Assembly (NCBI RefSeq): GCF_030272615.1
Contig: NC_081414.1
Span: 766,492,483 to 766,552,482, forward strand
DNA: 60,000 bases
Origin: Cryptomeria japonica
Lineage: Eukaryota; Streptophyta; Pinopsida; Cupressales; Cupressaceae
Reading direction: 5' to 3'
The notes beneath the pieces were generated by a model. The model saw nothing but the letters and a program-made list of their open reading frames with translations, had not been told where the DNA came from and searched no databases. Below are positions 1 through 12,015 of this stretch, piece after piece (within the stretch, counting starts at the first letter, position 1; each line of letters begins with the position of its first letter). Made by a program: the position numbers and the translations under genes.

Positions 1-2152
1 GATATCTTGTAGGTGCATTTATAGTGTAGTTAAAGGTGTATAGACTATGCAAAGAAAGGGATAGTACTAGAGCTTTACTAGGACCGCATACGATGTCATT
101 ATTTTTTTTGCAAATATTTAGAGGGCAATGAGAGATAACTAGAGGTAATTGTGAGAGACAATACTATAGGAGTCTCTACAAGAAAGTAATTCTAATTGAT
201 CAAAAGGAAACGATGTACTTGGAGTGGACTAGATCCTAGGCAATGGTTTCAACTTTTTATGCTAAGATTTGTAGTGATGGGTCCACCTATGAAGGGGCCA
301 CTATTACCATCATCAAGATTAGTAATAGATAATGTTAGCCACAAATGAGATAGGGTTTGGAATATGGTTAGGGTTTTTGTTGAGCCTTGGTTAGAATGTA
401 GGATGATATGATGCACACAATGAGTCCATGTGCTATTTGTTTATACAATGTATTTTGAGACATGATGTATAGACATTTGACAAAGATAAACTTTTGGATC
501 AATTTTTGCATAATGTATCATTTGGATTCATGATGCAACATATATTATTTATGTGTATATGACAATTATGGATGCTTGTTCTTATGATCATGGATGCACA
601 TATATACTTTATATGATGGATGATTTGTGTTTTCTTATGTATATGCATTGATAATTATGATGCATGTTTTGGTGATATCAGAGATGGATTACAAATTGAT
701 AGTCAGTAATTTTTCATGATGCTAGAATGAAAAAGTGTTAGGTGTTAGTTAATGAATGAAAACGTTAATGGATTAGGACAATGCATGATAATGATATGGA
801 TCTGGTATCGGTGATAGGTACGTGCTACATGAAGATTCAAATGAAATCTCAATGAGATGAACAACTAGGATTTGTTGTAGCATTGAGAAATATGCATCAT
901 GATATAACAATCATGATGACTATCTACCAAGTGTGTAAATGACTGATACAAAAGAAAACAAAATGTGACCTTGAATGAGGATGTTGAAGAATAGTAGTAT
1001 TGTATATATAACAAGAAAATGTAATCAAATAGACGAAAAAGAAGTGTAAAAGACACAAAGATAGACCTTTTATCAATGTGAAAACCAAGTCCTGAAATTC
1101 ATTGATAGTGATAGTGATTTTTGATTGGGAACAATATATACTAATTAAGTGATGGATGATAGGATGAGTTGAGTGATTTTAAACAAGGATCTCATCATAG
1201 TGAAGAGTTAACTTATTTGAGTTGAGGGGTGTTGTTTGGATGTTTTTCCAAGTTGTTGTGACCCAATGCTATGTGGTTGTGTTCTAAGGTTGTGTTATTC
1301 AAGGGTGCATATCGTAGTGCGTTAAGATTGCAAATGGGGGAAACTCAAGAATTTTTTCTCAAGCATGGATCAATTTGTTCCCTTAGTCTTTAGAAAAACT
1401 ATAAGGGTGATGTGGTGGATGGGGAAACTAATTATTCATAGTCATGACATTTTAGGCTTGTGGAATTATCATAAAACTTGGTAGAAGCTAGATTTAAAAA
1501 TCTTAATGAAGATAAAGCAAGCTTGTAGCTCCCCTAGGACCTTGTGGAAGTAAAGGAGTGATGGAAAGGGGACACGATGGTGTAAAGAGTACACATGGAT
1601 AATGGATAATTGATGTTAATCTATTTTAAACATGATTCTTGCAAGCAAGTTTCCTTTGAAATAATTGCACCAAAAGGAATTTATTTTCTCTTTACTTTTT
1701 TGGGTTTTTTTTTTTATATTTTTGACCTTGATATTTTTTGAGTTTATAATTTTTGGAATTTAATCATTTTTTTTCTTTTCGCTTTTACAATTTTACAGTT
1801 TTTTTAATTTTTACCTTTTTCCATTTTATATATTTTTTCCTCACTCTTTTCTTTTCTTATATATTTTTTGCCTTTTACTTAATTTTTTGAATTAATAATG
1901 TTGCATTAGCCATGAAACTAATTTAGTTGCACAATGTTCATCAGTTTGAGCTCTTGATCATTGGAGTGGCCAACTTGTACATGCCCCAACTTAGCCATGA
2001 TGAAATATGCGTGCCCAAAAAAATTGGTTCAATTTCCCTTTCTTCTCATGACCAAATTCTTCTTTAGGACTAGATCATTAATATTGAACCCTCTAGTTTT
2101 AATGCACTTGTATTTGTGACATAGGTGATTTTAATATGTCTTTAAATGGTTT
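1..2152. other. AT-rich spacer, no gene recognised
   Basis: No reading frame here has protein-like composition or a motif I recognise. The stretch is AT-rich, with T-rich runs at about 1680-1880 (many TTTTT tracts). The short frame at 865-1056 (minus) is Phe/Tyr/Leu-rich, as expected from chance translation of AT-rich DNA. It may be decayed repeat sequence. Confidence 0.6.
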
Positions 2153-2157
2153 AAGAT

Positions 2158-3373
2158 TGTAGACACATTAAATTGACTAAATTAATATTTAATTAATTAT
2201 TTATTTATCGCATGATTAATTTAATTAATCATATTAGCCTACCATTACCTTCTAATTAATTAAATTATATTTAATTAATATCCCCTTTTCACTTCTTCCA
2301 AATAGTGATTTATTTCAATAAATCAAACTCACCTTTATGGAATATTCCATTCTTGTCCCTAATCCTGATTAGCTAAATTAATCGATGATTAGTTAGGCTA
2401 ATTTAGTGATTCCTACAAACCTATCATCTAATCCCCTCATTATCCTAATTAATCCAAAGCCTAACCAATGTTAGTATTTATTCAAATTAAAAATACTACA
2501 CATCTACCCAAACCCACATGTGACTCCACATGTGAATCACAAGTCACTTCACATGTCCACATCACTTTGACCAAGGGGTTCCCATGCATGTGTGAGGATG
2601 CTCTTCCCCTTAGAGCCACCCTACTTTTTCCCCTTTTGGCCATTGTGTCATAAACTCTTTTCCACTAGCCCTTACACCTTTCCACAAGTGTTTTCACTTG
2701 TCATCTCTTTGTTTCTTCCAAGGTTGCTCACACATGTGTGAGCACACATCCCCCTTCCCCCCAGGACCTTTGTTCCTCCCAAGGTGGGACCATACATGTG
2801 GGTCCACATTGACTTTCACCCCACTTCTCCTTGTCACACTTGTCACAAGGCTAAGACTTTCAACCTAGGACCACATTCCCTTTCAATCTAATCCCTTGAT
2901 CCCCCTTTTAATCTTGACCGTCCATTTCTAGGCTCCCAACTCTATAAATTGAAGCCTCTATCCATCAATCAAGGATCTAACTTTTTATGCATCCTCATGT
3001 TGCCCTTTTATCCACTTTTCATTGCAAACTTGTGTTGTCCTCTTGACATCATAAGCATCTCTATAGTATCCTTATCATATCCAAATCATCATCCATACAT
3101 ACTTAGTTTGTTATGCTAGTGTAAGCAATCCACACTTAACTCCACTCAATCTCCCAATCTTCATTTGACAACCTCAAAGCAATGTGGTTCGTGGAGATGA
3201 GGAGGACAAGGAAGACCAAAATGGCATAGGGAGCATCATGAGTGAAGTCTTTCTTTATGTTCATGTTTCTCATTTATGCTTTTTCATACTTCCTTGATAT
3301 CATTTTTAAAATGGTTTTATTTGTAATGGTTTCTAATCTTACTAACCTGAACTAACCGTTTTATGGTGTTACA
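2158..3373 (+). mobile_element. Solo LTR of a TGTAGACAC-type retroelement
   Basis: The 1,216-bp segment begins TGTAGACACA and ends GGTGTTACA. It is flanked by the perfect 5-bp direct repeat AAGAT at 2153-2157 and 3374-3378, the hallmark of retroviral-type integration. A TATA box (TATAAAT, 2943-2949) in the context CTATAAATTGA matches the context in the LTRs of element C (21377-30748, minus strand). Those LTRs also start TGTAGACAC, carry the same AATTAATTAA-rich 5' part and end GTGTTACA, so the two appear to be related families, probably Ty3/gypsy. No internal region remains, so this is a recombination-derived solo LTR. Confidence 0.85.
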
Positions 3374-3460
3374 AAGATATTAAGCCATTTATCATCAATA
3401 TATTTTAACTTGTGAAGGTGCATAATTTTGTAGTCATCATTAATGATATTGTGTAAAGAG

Positions 3461-4982
3461 TGTTGAATAAACCAAATACTAAGAGGGGGGAGTGAATCAA
3501 TATTTGCAAAACTCAAACCTTTTAGCACAATTTAATTTCAAAACCCTTAAATAGACCAATTGCAATGAAAGATAGAGCAATGAAACACTAATGCACAAGA
3601 GAACATAAGATTTATGTGGAAAACCCAAAAAGAGAAAAACTATAGTGAGAAAAGCTACTTGTATCTACTGTCCAAATCTAGCCTCACAAATAAGAATAAG
3701 ATTACAATTTATTTTAAGGCTCACTGCCTAAGGTAGCACACTACTCCCTGAAGGACTTATTGAAGAGGCTCATTACCTCAAAGCAATATGCAAGAAACTA
3801 CTAAAGAGATTCACTATCTCAAAGTAGGATACATGAAAAATGAATTATAATGAAAAAGATTTCAACTCATAGCCTCCAACAATCTCCTGAGAATTTCTAG
3901 ATGCCCTTGGATCACTGCCTTAAGAAACCATTAAGTAATTCAACTCAACTTCTACCACCCAATTTATAGTACCACTCTTTGAATTTCACATACTCCACAC
4001 ATTTTCAATTGATATGTTTTTCTAAATATATCATTTTCAAGGAAGGAACAAATCAAATTAGGTTGGCCATAACATGAGACAAGTAATGACCATGATAGGT
4101 TGGCCTTAAAACACATTTTCAGTGAAAGTGGTCAAAACCAGGAATAGAGTGGACCTAAAACAACTTATAGCACCTTTCTATGCAACCCCAAACATCAACC
4201 ATACTAGCACACACCTTCCCAAGTCAACAACCGAGTAGAGTGTATATGAAACATGCAACACTTTATTAGTTGGCCCAAAATCATAACTTTCCAATGAATT
4301 TACATAGTGTGGCTCACATTGAAGCATAACAAGGCCCAACAACAACTCATAACAACCTCCAATTTTGGTGCAGACCCCCAAATGCATAGCACAAGCAAGA
4401 TAATAGGCCTTGTTATCTATACAACTACAACTCACCCTCAAAACCAACCTATGCAACACAAAAAAGATAATCCATTGTCATGCAAACCACATAGAGATGT
4501 TCCATGAACACTCAACAACATTCCCATACAATTCTTTCACATTGTCATTAAGAAACAAGTTGACACAACCAAACAAATAAAAAGTTCTTTATACCCAAAA
4601 AGCTAGAAAATACAATCATGAGGTAGAACATTATCAAACATACTTGCACTACACTTCATCACATGAAATATGAATTGAGACAATTCAAAAACAATATAGG
4701 CACATTGACTAGGCCATAGGAGAAAACAACAATGAAAAAAAAATTGCTAAGCGTATTCCCACACACTCTTCAAAACTCCTTCCCACAAATTCACACCACC
4801 AATTTACAGAGAGTAGAACATCCTTGTATCACCATTTCCTCACTCAAGAGAAATAAGAGATATAGAACATCAACTTGTAGCATGCAAAAGACCATCAACA
4901 TCATCATAATGTTTTTAGCCTCATCTTAACATTTATAATCCTCATGTTAATATGATATCATCACTATTGACAACAAACATGG
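3461..4982 (-). repeat. 3' LTR of copia element F, outer part
   Basis: The segment starts TGTTGAATAAACC and contains the GTGGAAAACCCAAAAAGAG module at about 3616, which the copia LTRs of A, B, D and E also carry. Read on the minus strand, this is the 3' end of an LTR. It is cut at 4982 by element K and resumes at 7416-7561, where it ends TTTTCAACA directly before a polypurine-type tract. The combined LTR is about 1.67 kb. The frames at 4178-4459 and 4307-4507 overlap on opposite strands and are not genes. The pairing of the two parts rests on the exact CATGG duplication at the junctions. Confidence 0.6.
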
Positions 4983-4983
4983 T

Positions 4984-6757
4984 GTAAAGTGGAAAATTGA
5001 ACCCTAGTGATTCCCCACCTAGGAGAGAGAAAGGAAATGACTAGGATGATTTTCACTTGGGAGATACTTTACATTCAAAAGAGGGGTTGAATCCACTAGA
5101 TCCAAATCCAAGGGAAACAAGGATGTGAATTCTAAGTGAATTGCAAGTGTTGGAATGTAATTTGCCCTCTTTTGTAAGTAGAAGAGTTGACTTGTTGACT
5201 ATGCAGAAAAGAGAGATAAAATGGGTGAAATGAGGAGCTACTAGTTTGGGATCATGTTGTAACTTTGGATCTGAGATATTTAGACTGATACAGATCTGCC
5301 CTGCAATTTGGAGAAAAGTCATCGGGACCGTGTTGAAAGTGCACACGGTCCTCTGAAAAATCCGCAAAATGAAAAGGGTTTTTCTGTCTCTGCAAATGAA
5401 GCCCAAACCCGCAATTACAACTACGCACCTGCAACTTACACACATAAAAGAAGGTAAGAAGGGTTGTGGATAGCGGTTTGCCTCAATCAAACTCGGGTTG
5501 AGGAATCAACCTTGAAAGAAAGTAATTGCAAATGCTTAAATGTAAATAATAGAAATGCATACCTTGTAGATCTACAATTTGTTGATGATGGATGCTTTGC
5601 TTCTTAAATACAATCACAAGTGTCGCAGGAAATGGCACGTAACATGACAAAACCCTAACACACACACATGCTTGCAAATGAATGTTGTAATGTTTCTCCA
5701 ATGGATAAATGAAGAAGACACATGAAGAAGAAGACTTGATGGATTCTTGAAGACTTGAATTCTTAATGAAGAACTTTCACTTGAATTTTGCCTATCGTGT
5801 ATTTAGTGTATATGCAAATGAGAAGACTAACTACCTTTTATACATTCCCAAGAGAATTAATTTTCATCCTGTAAAGTAAAAAATTGTATCCCAGTGACTC
5901 CCCACCTAGGAGAGAGAAAGGAAGCCACTAGGATGATTTTCACTTGAGAAGAAATTTACATTCAAAAAAGGGGTTGAATCCATTAGATCCAAATCCGAGG
6001 GGAACAAGGATGTGAATTTTGAGTGGATTGCAAGTGATTGAAGTGTGATTTACCCTCTTTTGTAAATGAGAAAGTTGACTTGTTGACTATGTGGGAAAGA
6101 GAGAGAGGAAATGAGTGAAATGAGGAGCTACCAGTTCGAGATCGCACTGTAAATTCAGATCTGAGCTAATTAGACTAACGTGGGTTTGCTCTGCAAATTT
6201 GGAGAAAATTCATCAGGACCATGGTGGGAATGTACATGGTCCGCCATAAAATCTGTGAAACGAAAAGGGTTCTTCCATATCTGCAAATAAAGTCCAAACC
6301 TACAATTACAGCTGCACACCTGCAACTTACACACATAAAAGAGAAGAAAGGGGGGTTGTGGATAGGGGTTTGCCTCAGTCAAACTGAGGCAAACCCCGGT
6401 TGAGGAATCAACCTTGAAAGAAATTAATTTCAAATGCTTGAATGTAAATAATGGAGACGTATACCTTGAAGATCTGCAAATTGTTGATGATGATTTGCTT
6501 TGCTTCTTGAATGTAACCACAAATGTTTTATGAAATGGCATGTAACATGAAAAAACCCTAACACACACATGCTTGCAAATGAATATTGTAATGTTGCTCC
6601 AATGGATGAATGGAGAAGACTTGAATGCTTGAATGCTTGATGATGACCTTGAAATCTTGTATCTTCTCCTTATGCTCTTTATCTGTCTTTTCGTCGCCAA
6701 TCCATCCATGAATGAGGATATTGAATTCCTTTTTATACATGCCTCAAGGATTAATTT
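4984..6757. repeat. 887-bp tandem duplication inside K
   Basis: Two head-to-tail copies start with GTAAAGT at 4984 and 5871. Both contain CTCCCCACCTAGGAGAGAG or a close match, GGGGTTGAATCCA and AACAAGGATGTGAATT at matching offsets. The copies differ by many substitutions, so the duplication is old. The long minus-strand frames over both copies (5053-5490, 6170-6871) are parallel translations of this repeat, not independent genes. Confidence 0.8.
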
Positions 6758-6763
6758 TGAACC

Positions 6764-7410
6764 ACTGAAGGCCGACAAAGAGGAATTGCAAACCCCGAAG
6801 ACAAATTGTGCATAGGAGATCAGGCATACCTGACATAGGGCCACCCTAAGAGGTGGGAATAGGGGCGCCACGCCCTTGTCCTAGGGGGACAGGGGCGCCA
6901 TGCCACTGTCTAGCCCTATTTTGTGGCTCAGACAGGGTCTAGAGAAGATATAGGACATGAAGGAGAAAGAGTGAAGGGTTGGAAATGCAGAAATAGGTCC
7001 CGGTTAGGGGAGGAGATACCATCGCGAAGGTGAGGACCCAAAATGTGGTTAAAATTGCAGTGGTCGTAATTTTAGGACACTACACATCCGTTAAAGGTTG
7101 ACAAAGAGAGATTGAAACCCCCAAAGAGAAAATTAAGCAAAAGGGGCTGGGGGGACCCATCTTAGGGCCTCTCTAAGAGGGAGGACAGGGGCACCACACC
7201 CCTGTCCAAGGGGGACAGGGGTGCCATGCCCTTGTCCTGCCCTATCTTGGGGCATGAATAGGGTCCTGAGGAAGTCTCAGGGTTCAAACAGGGGGATTCA
7301 AGGGGTAAAGGTGCAGATAGGGGTCTTGATTGAGAATGGAGATGCTGTCGACAAGGTGAGGACCTCAAATGTGGTTAAAATTGCTAGGGTCCCAATTTTA
7401 TGACACTGCA
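6764..7410. repeat. 326-bp GC-rich tandem duplication with hairpins
   Basis: The two copies are aligned by GACAAAGAG at 6774 and 7100 and both end GACACT(A/G)CA (7084, 7410). Each holds two short inverted repeats. In the second copy a perfect 9-bp stem, GGACAGGGG paired with CCCCTGTCC, lies at 7183-7207, and a near-perfect one at 7213-7237. Sites with GGCGCCACG in copy one read GGCACCACA in copy two, as expected from CpG decay. Confidence 0.75.
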
Positions 7411-7415
7411 CATGG

Positions 7416-7561
7416 AATGGCATCTAATCATGAAATTTAACAACTTAGCGCATCATCATCATCATCATACTAGAGAAAGCATCAATGACAACACAACGTT
7501 GAGGGTTGACATCAATGACAACACAATATGTTGAAAACCAAATCTACAACAATTTTCAACA
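7416..7561 (-). repeat. 3' LTR of copia F, inner end, with (CAT)n microsatellite
   Basis: This is the continuation of the F LTR beyond K. It ends TTTTCAACA at 7561, the minus-strand LTR start TGTTGAAAA, directly followed by the PPT-like complement ATTTCTCCCTTTG. A (CAT)6-like run lies at 7451-7469. The phrase ACATCAATGACAACACAA is also found near the ends of the B and D LTRs. Confidence 0.55.
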
Positions 7562-7844
7562 ATTTCTCCCTTTGTCATTGATTCCAATACTCATATGATA
7601 GAAATTCCATTTACAGTCTTTCCTCAACACTCATTTTCACTCTCTCTCCTTATTTGACATGAATGAAAAATGGCTAAGGTTACCATAACTTGTTAACACT
7701 TTCTTCCAAAGCTATCATCCTTGCTCCATTTGTCACCAACAACCAACAAACTACCTAGTCCCCCTAAGAGGTATACCACATAAATCTAGGAGAAAAGGAT
7801 ATACCTTGAGTTTCTCTCCTCAAATAGATGTATCATCTTATTCA

Positions 7845-8658
7845 TCTAGTTGAAAGGAGGGGCAATAAATCCTATCTTTTGCCTAAGATACCCAGATGTA
7901 TCCTTTGAAAGTGCCTTTGTGGAAATATCTGCAATCTAATCTTTTTTCCGTTCATATTCCATTCCAACTTCTTTCTCTAGAACCTTCTCTTTAAAAGTGA
8001 AACCGATAGAAATATGCTTGGTCCTTGAATGTATCACCACATTCTTTGAAATATTTAAAAGATTTTTATTATCACATAAGCTAGGATTAGATCATCATAT
8101 ACCACATCGATATTCTTCACTGTTTGCTTCATCTGCAACACTTGGGTGTAACAAGATGTTGCAACAATGTAATCAACTTCTGTCGTTGACAAAGACAATG
8201 AGTCATGCTTCTTATTGAACCAATAGACCTTGAATCTATCTCCCAAGAAAAATGCACTACCAATGGTACTTCTCGTATCATCCACATAATCAATCAAATT
8301 AGCATCAGTATATGCATTTAAAGACAAGTCATCATTCCTTTTATACCACAAATCATAGTTTGGAGTTCTCTTCAAGTATTTGAGTATCATTTTGACAACC
8401 TTTTGATGAGTTTGTTTAGGATTGACTCAATATCTTGCAACCAAACATACCACATGCACATAATATCAGGTCTAGAAGTAGTCAAATACAATATTCCTCC
8501 AATCATTGACCTATAAGCAGTATGATCACCTTGACGTGACTCATCATCCTTGCTTAAATAAAAACCAATAGCCATTAGAGTACTCATTGGTTTGAAATCC
8601 TCCATACCAAACTTCTTCAACATCTCTTTAACATACTTAGCATGAGAAATAAATATAC
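7845..8658 (-). pseudogene. Copia F pol remnant: RT C-terminus and RNase H
   Basis: Read on the minus strand, 8658-8387 encodes the connection downstream of the RT catalytic site (ISHAKYVKEMLKKFGME, then RSMIGGILYLTTSRPDIM). Positions 8390-8055 encode RNase H (LKRTPNYDLWY, AYTDANLIDYVDD, STIGSAFFLG, STTEVDY). The RNase H C-terminus continues with stops and frameshifts to about 7845. All these motifs are diagnostic of plant Ty1/copia pol. The frame is split between the two pieces and cut at 8658 by solo LTR J, so it is inactive. Its RT core continues at 9948-10250. Purine-rich minus-strand tracts at 7562-7576 and about 7757-7772 are candidate polypurine tracts. Confidence 0.85.
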
Positions 8659-9947
8659 TGATGAGACCCATTTTATGATCTTTTTATTTCGAATGTTTTA
8701 AGTTGTTTTGGGAGTTTATCTTACATTTTGAAGACATGAACCTTGTGTTTAATAACCTTTTTAAAGTCATAATGTTGAAGAACCTTGTTATGTCCCCAAT
8801 CCTTTGTGATGTTGTCATGAATGCCATATGAATGCAATATAAATATGTTTTTATAAATGGTATTAAATGTTGTATTTTAAGTAATTATGAATATGTTAGG
8901 ATCTTTGTATGTTAACCTCGATGGATGCAAGTGATGTAAGAAGTCTAAGTTGCTGAGATGGAGTAATTGCAATCACTAAGATGTGACAAAAATTTGAAGG
9001 GGTCATGGACAACGTAATAAGGAGTCAAAACTATTATGTGTGGCTAGCCAAGTGTTATCACTATTTGGAGACTCCTCATATCAGTTAGAAGACAATTATC
9101 CTTTCATTAATTTTCCACATCTTTTGGTAGAGCAGATATAGGAGAAAGATGTAGATGAAATAATGCGGAAACAGAGTTCTACTCTATTTCAGCCTTCTTG
9201 TTCCTAGATTCTATGTTTTTAATAAAAAACATCCCCCTAAATGTTAGGAGTGGAGCTGTTGTAGTGGTTAGGTAGTTGAGTCTTTGTTTTCTATAAATTC
9301 TCCCAGTCTTTCTTAAAGAGTTGGTTGGAGAAAGCATGTAATTTTCTACTTATTGTTCAAGCATTTGAATAAAGATAAAGTTTAGCTCTATCTATTATCA
9401 ACATGAAGGGTGATGTGATTATGTGTGTGTAGCATTTGAAATTATATTTAATAGTTGAGAAGACTCATCCAAGGGGGCCAACTTGGTGAGGATTAAGTGT
9501 ATTTGCTTCTACACATTTACTTTCTAGTTACTTTCATTCTGTTTTTGGTAGTTTTAGTAGTTGACTATTCTTGCAACCACATAACTCTAGCTCTATGATT
9601 GTTCTTGTAGCCAAATCAGAGTAGAGTAGTTGTCTTTGTTAGTTAGAAGGATTGCTATTTCAAAATCAGTTTTAGTTTAGTTCTTTTGTGATAGAACACA
9701 GTCAAAGTACATTAGGAGTACTTTCCTTATAATGTTCATTTTAGCACTTCAGTTTCAAAGTTAGGAGAGCATAATTCCTAAAAGCTCTTAGTACACAAAT
9801 AGTGTTGTCCCATTTCAAGCTATACATCCCTATTCTGATAAGATAAAAGAGCCTTAATGATGGAATTTGATGGCTGCTCAGTAAATATATCATGTCTTTG
9901 AGTTGAGGTGTCATGCCCTATTATCTATTCATTGTTTAAGGTCAACA
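8659..9947 (+). mobile_element. Solo LTR J inserted in the RT of copia F
   Basis: This 1,289-bp insert starts TGATGAGACCC and ends AAGGTCAACA. The 5-bp duplication TATAC flanks it at 8654-8658 and 9948-9952. If the insert is removed, the RT reading frame of F rejoins from the DDGI codons into the IFISHAKY codons. A TATA box (TATAAAT, 9292-9298) and an AATAAA signal (9368-9373) in plus orientation fit LTR promoter and R-region anatomy. There is no coding capacity. The family is probably Ty3/gypsy from the TGATGAG-type start, but that is inference. Confidence 0.88.
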
Positions 9948-10250
9948 TATACCATCATCTACTTGAACAATTTGAAGTCCAAGGAAGAAGGACAACTCAT
10001 CAATCATAGACATCTCAAATTATTTCTGCATCACTTTTGTAAACTTCTTACACATACCATCATCTCCACCAAATATTATGTCATCAAAACATACAACTAC
10101 GAAGAAATTTTCTTCGTTAACCTTAATATAAAGATTTATATTTGCGACACCTTTCTTGAAATGTTGCCAATGCAAGTACTTGTCCAATCTTGCATACCAA
10201 GCCTTAGGAGCTTTCTTGAGACCATACAAATCCTTTTTGAGACCATAAAA
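9948..10250 (-). pseudogene. Copia F RT core remnant
   Basis: Minus-strand codons give YGLKKAPKAWYARLDKYL followed by CFDDIIFGGDDGMCKKF, the Ty1/copia reverse transcriptase block with the catalytic Asp pair (FDD in place of YVDD). Read-through with defects reaches MIDELSFFLGLQ at about 9955-9985. Upstream of the YGLKK block the sequence repeats a YGLKKDLYGLKK-like string and then loses similarity near 10250, so the N-terminal RT half is missing or rearranged. This is the same pol gene as 7845-8658, split by J. Confidence 0.85.
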
Positions 10251-12015
10251 TCACTTTAACATGGGGCATAAACTTTTCTCTTTGTTACACTTTGTGCATA
10301 GACCATAAGATTTGGTTTTTACACTTTGATCACACACTATGACATGTCAATTGATTATTCAGATTACTTTGCAAGTTGAGCCCTTTTCTAGACGTAATAT
10401 TTTGTATTGATTTTTTAATTCAAAATATTCTTCTTCAACATGACTCATAGTAAGCACAAGCCTTACTAGGCCAACATAGTCATTCTCCCTCTTCTCTTCA
10501 CGTGTTGCTCCTTTATCTTTATATTAGATTGATAATATCCTAAGTCCTTGGGAGCTTTGTGTGTCTTGCCTCTTTAATATCTTGATGATTTTTTTTAAAT
10601 TCTATTATGTACTTTACCAAGAGTATGAGCCTCTCGCTAAAGTGGGGGATAAATTTAGCATCATAAATTGTATCCCTATACAATTTCATACTCTCTTAGG
10701 GCTCACTTTCGCATTTCAGTCTCCTCTACCTTGAGCATGTTTAATTCTGGTTACATTAGTTTCAAATTTAAATCTTCATGTCTCACCTAGTTCAGTGGTC
10801 CATTCTTTAGCCCTGGTAGGCTAGATAAGGACACACCATGTGCCTTTGTCCACCTAAAGGAGGCCCAATTTTGGATCCTACAATGGTCAAAAAATATGGC
10901 TGGGAATTCTGTTCCCATGCCAACCTGCTTAAAAATTTCAAACACGTTTCTTGAGGTGAGGTTTGAAAGCAAGAGTTACCCCCTCATTTGAGACATCCTT
11001 CCACAAGTTAATCACCTTTCAATTTTGAATTAAATTCCTATCAATTAAATTCAAGTGAGAAAGTAATCAAGCATCATTAGAGTAGTGAAGGAGAGGTCAA
11101 GTATTTATATTTGAAGCATTTAAGATGTCATCCATGATCACGATATTATGAAGACATTTCTACATAGTAATATCAACCTTTACATAAAGACTTCAAAGAA
11201 AGACTCATCATGGTGTCATATTCCAATTTCAACATTTCAATTATATATCCAACCTATGCTCTTTTAAGGTACACTTTCAATTCTATTTCAATTCAAGTTC
11301 AATTTCAATTATTGGGTTAATTTTAAACTCGAGGTTTGACTTAGGAAAACCCCTATCAACAACACAATCTCTCCGATTGTGTGTGGGTGGCGAGTTCAAA
11401 AGAAAATTAAAAATTTAAGCAGAGCAAACAAAAGACGCTTAGATCTAGCTTTTGTAGAGGCAAAAAATGGAGGACAAGGTCACTCCACACACCCATGTCT
11501 GACAGTTTTCAAAATAACTTTAGGGAAAGATTCCAAGAAACAACCCAATCATGAAAAGATACCTATTACTCACATCTAACACTTTGAGGAAAAGGTCACC
11601 CACACACCTATGTCCAACGAATTCAAGCCTAGAATTCAGATGCAGGTTCCTCTTACCTTCCTAATTCTAGATATGTATATATGTCTACATATGTAATATT
11701 AAACTACTTATTCATTTTGATTACTATCAATTTTACACCTTTAGTCCTTGATCTTGAATTCAATTTACATATTTCCATAACTCATTTTAAACTAATTCAA
11801 GGAGAATTGAATTCACCTTGTGCTCAGTCCTTTTCAATCAGATTTTTTATTGAGCCAATCAAATTCATTCCTCTCCTTAAATGTAATCATTGAGGAAATA
11901 GGCCAAGTTTCTAGTTTACATGCGTAAACTTGTGAACCCTATTTCCAAACATTCTAGGAACAACCACTATCAATTACTAAAGCATTTGCTTCTTTTTTTG
12001 CATGGAAGGTAGTAT
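10251..12015. other. Unassigned segment between F RT remnant and LTR of B
   Basis: No coding region is recognised. Notable items are a perfect 8-bp hairpin (ACACAATC, loop TCTCC, GATTGTGT) at about 11360-11381 and an imperfect duplication of about 125 bp (AAGGTCACTCCACACACCCATGT near 11477, and a close match AAGGTCACCCACACACCTATGT near 11593; each is given only as a landmark). Position 12015 is the border with the LTR of B. This may be another degraded retroelement inserted in F. Confidence 0.4.

Larger units (their letters stand above)
4983..7410 (-). mobile_element. Element K: solo-LTR-like insertion with internal tandem duplications
   Basis: This 2,428-bp insertion is flanked by the perfect repeat CATGG (4978-4982 and 7411-7415). 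It starts TGTAAAGTGG and ends GACACTGCA. The first about 27 bp and the reverse complement of the last about 27 bp are alike (TGTAAAGTGG..ACCCTAG against TGCAGTGTCA..ACCCTAG), longer than normal LTR ends. Two tandem duplications build it: an 887-bp unit (4984-5870, 5871-6757) and a 326-bp GC-rich unit (about 6764-7084, about 7090-7410). The end sequence GACACTACA recurs at 7084. It could be a solo LTR or a non-autonomous DNA transposon; the TG..CA ends and 5-bp duplication favour the LTR. No protein domain is visible. Confidence 0.6.

Noticed and set aside
2468-2653. 61-codon plus-strand frame
   Set aside because: It lies inside a solo LTR, upstream of the TATA box, and is Thr/His/Pro-rich from CACATGTGA-type repeats.
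4178-4507. Opposing overlapping frames of 93 and 66 codons
   Set aside because: Both lie in LTR sequence of F and neither has protein-like features.
6170-6871. 233-codon minus-strand frame in K
   Set aside because: It spans the boundary between the two tandem units and has a counterpart in the other 887-bp copy only in broken pieces (5053-5490, 5483-5701). Composition is Ser/Phe/Cys-rich without a motif.
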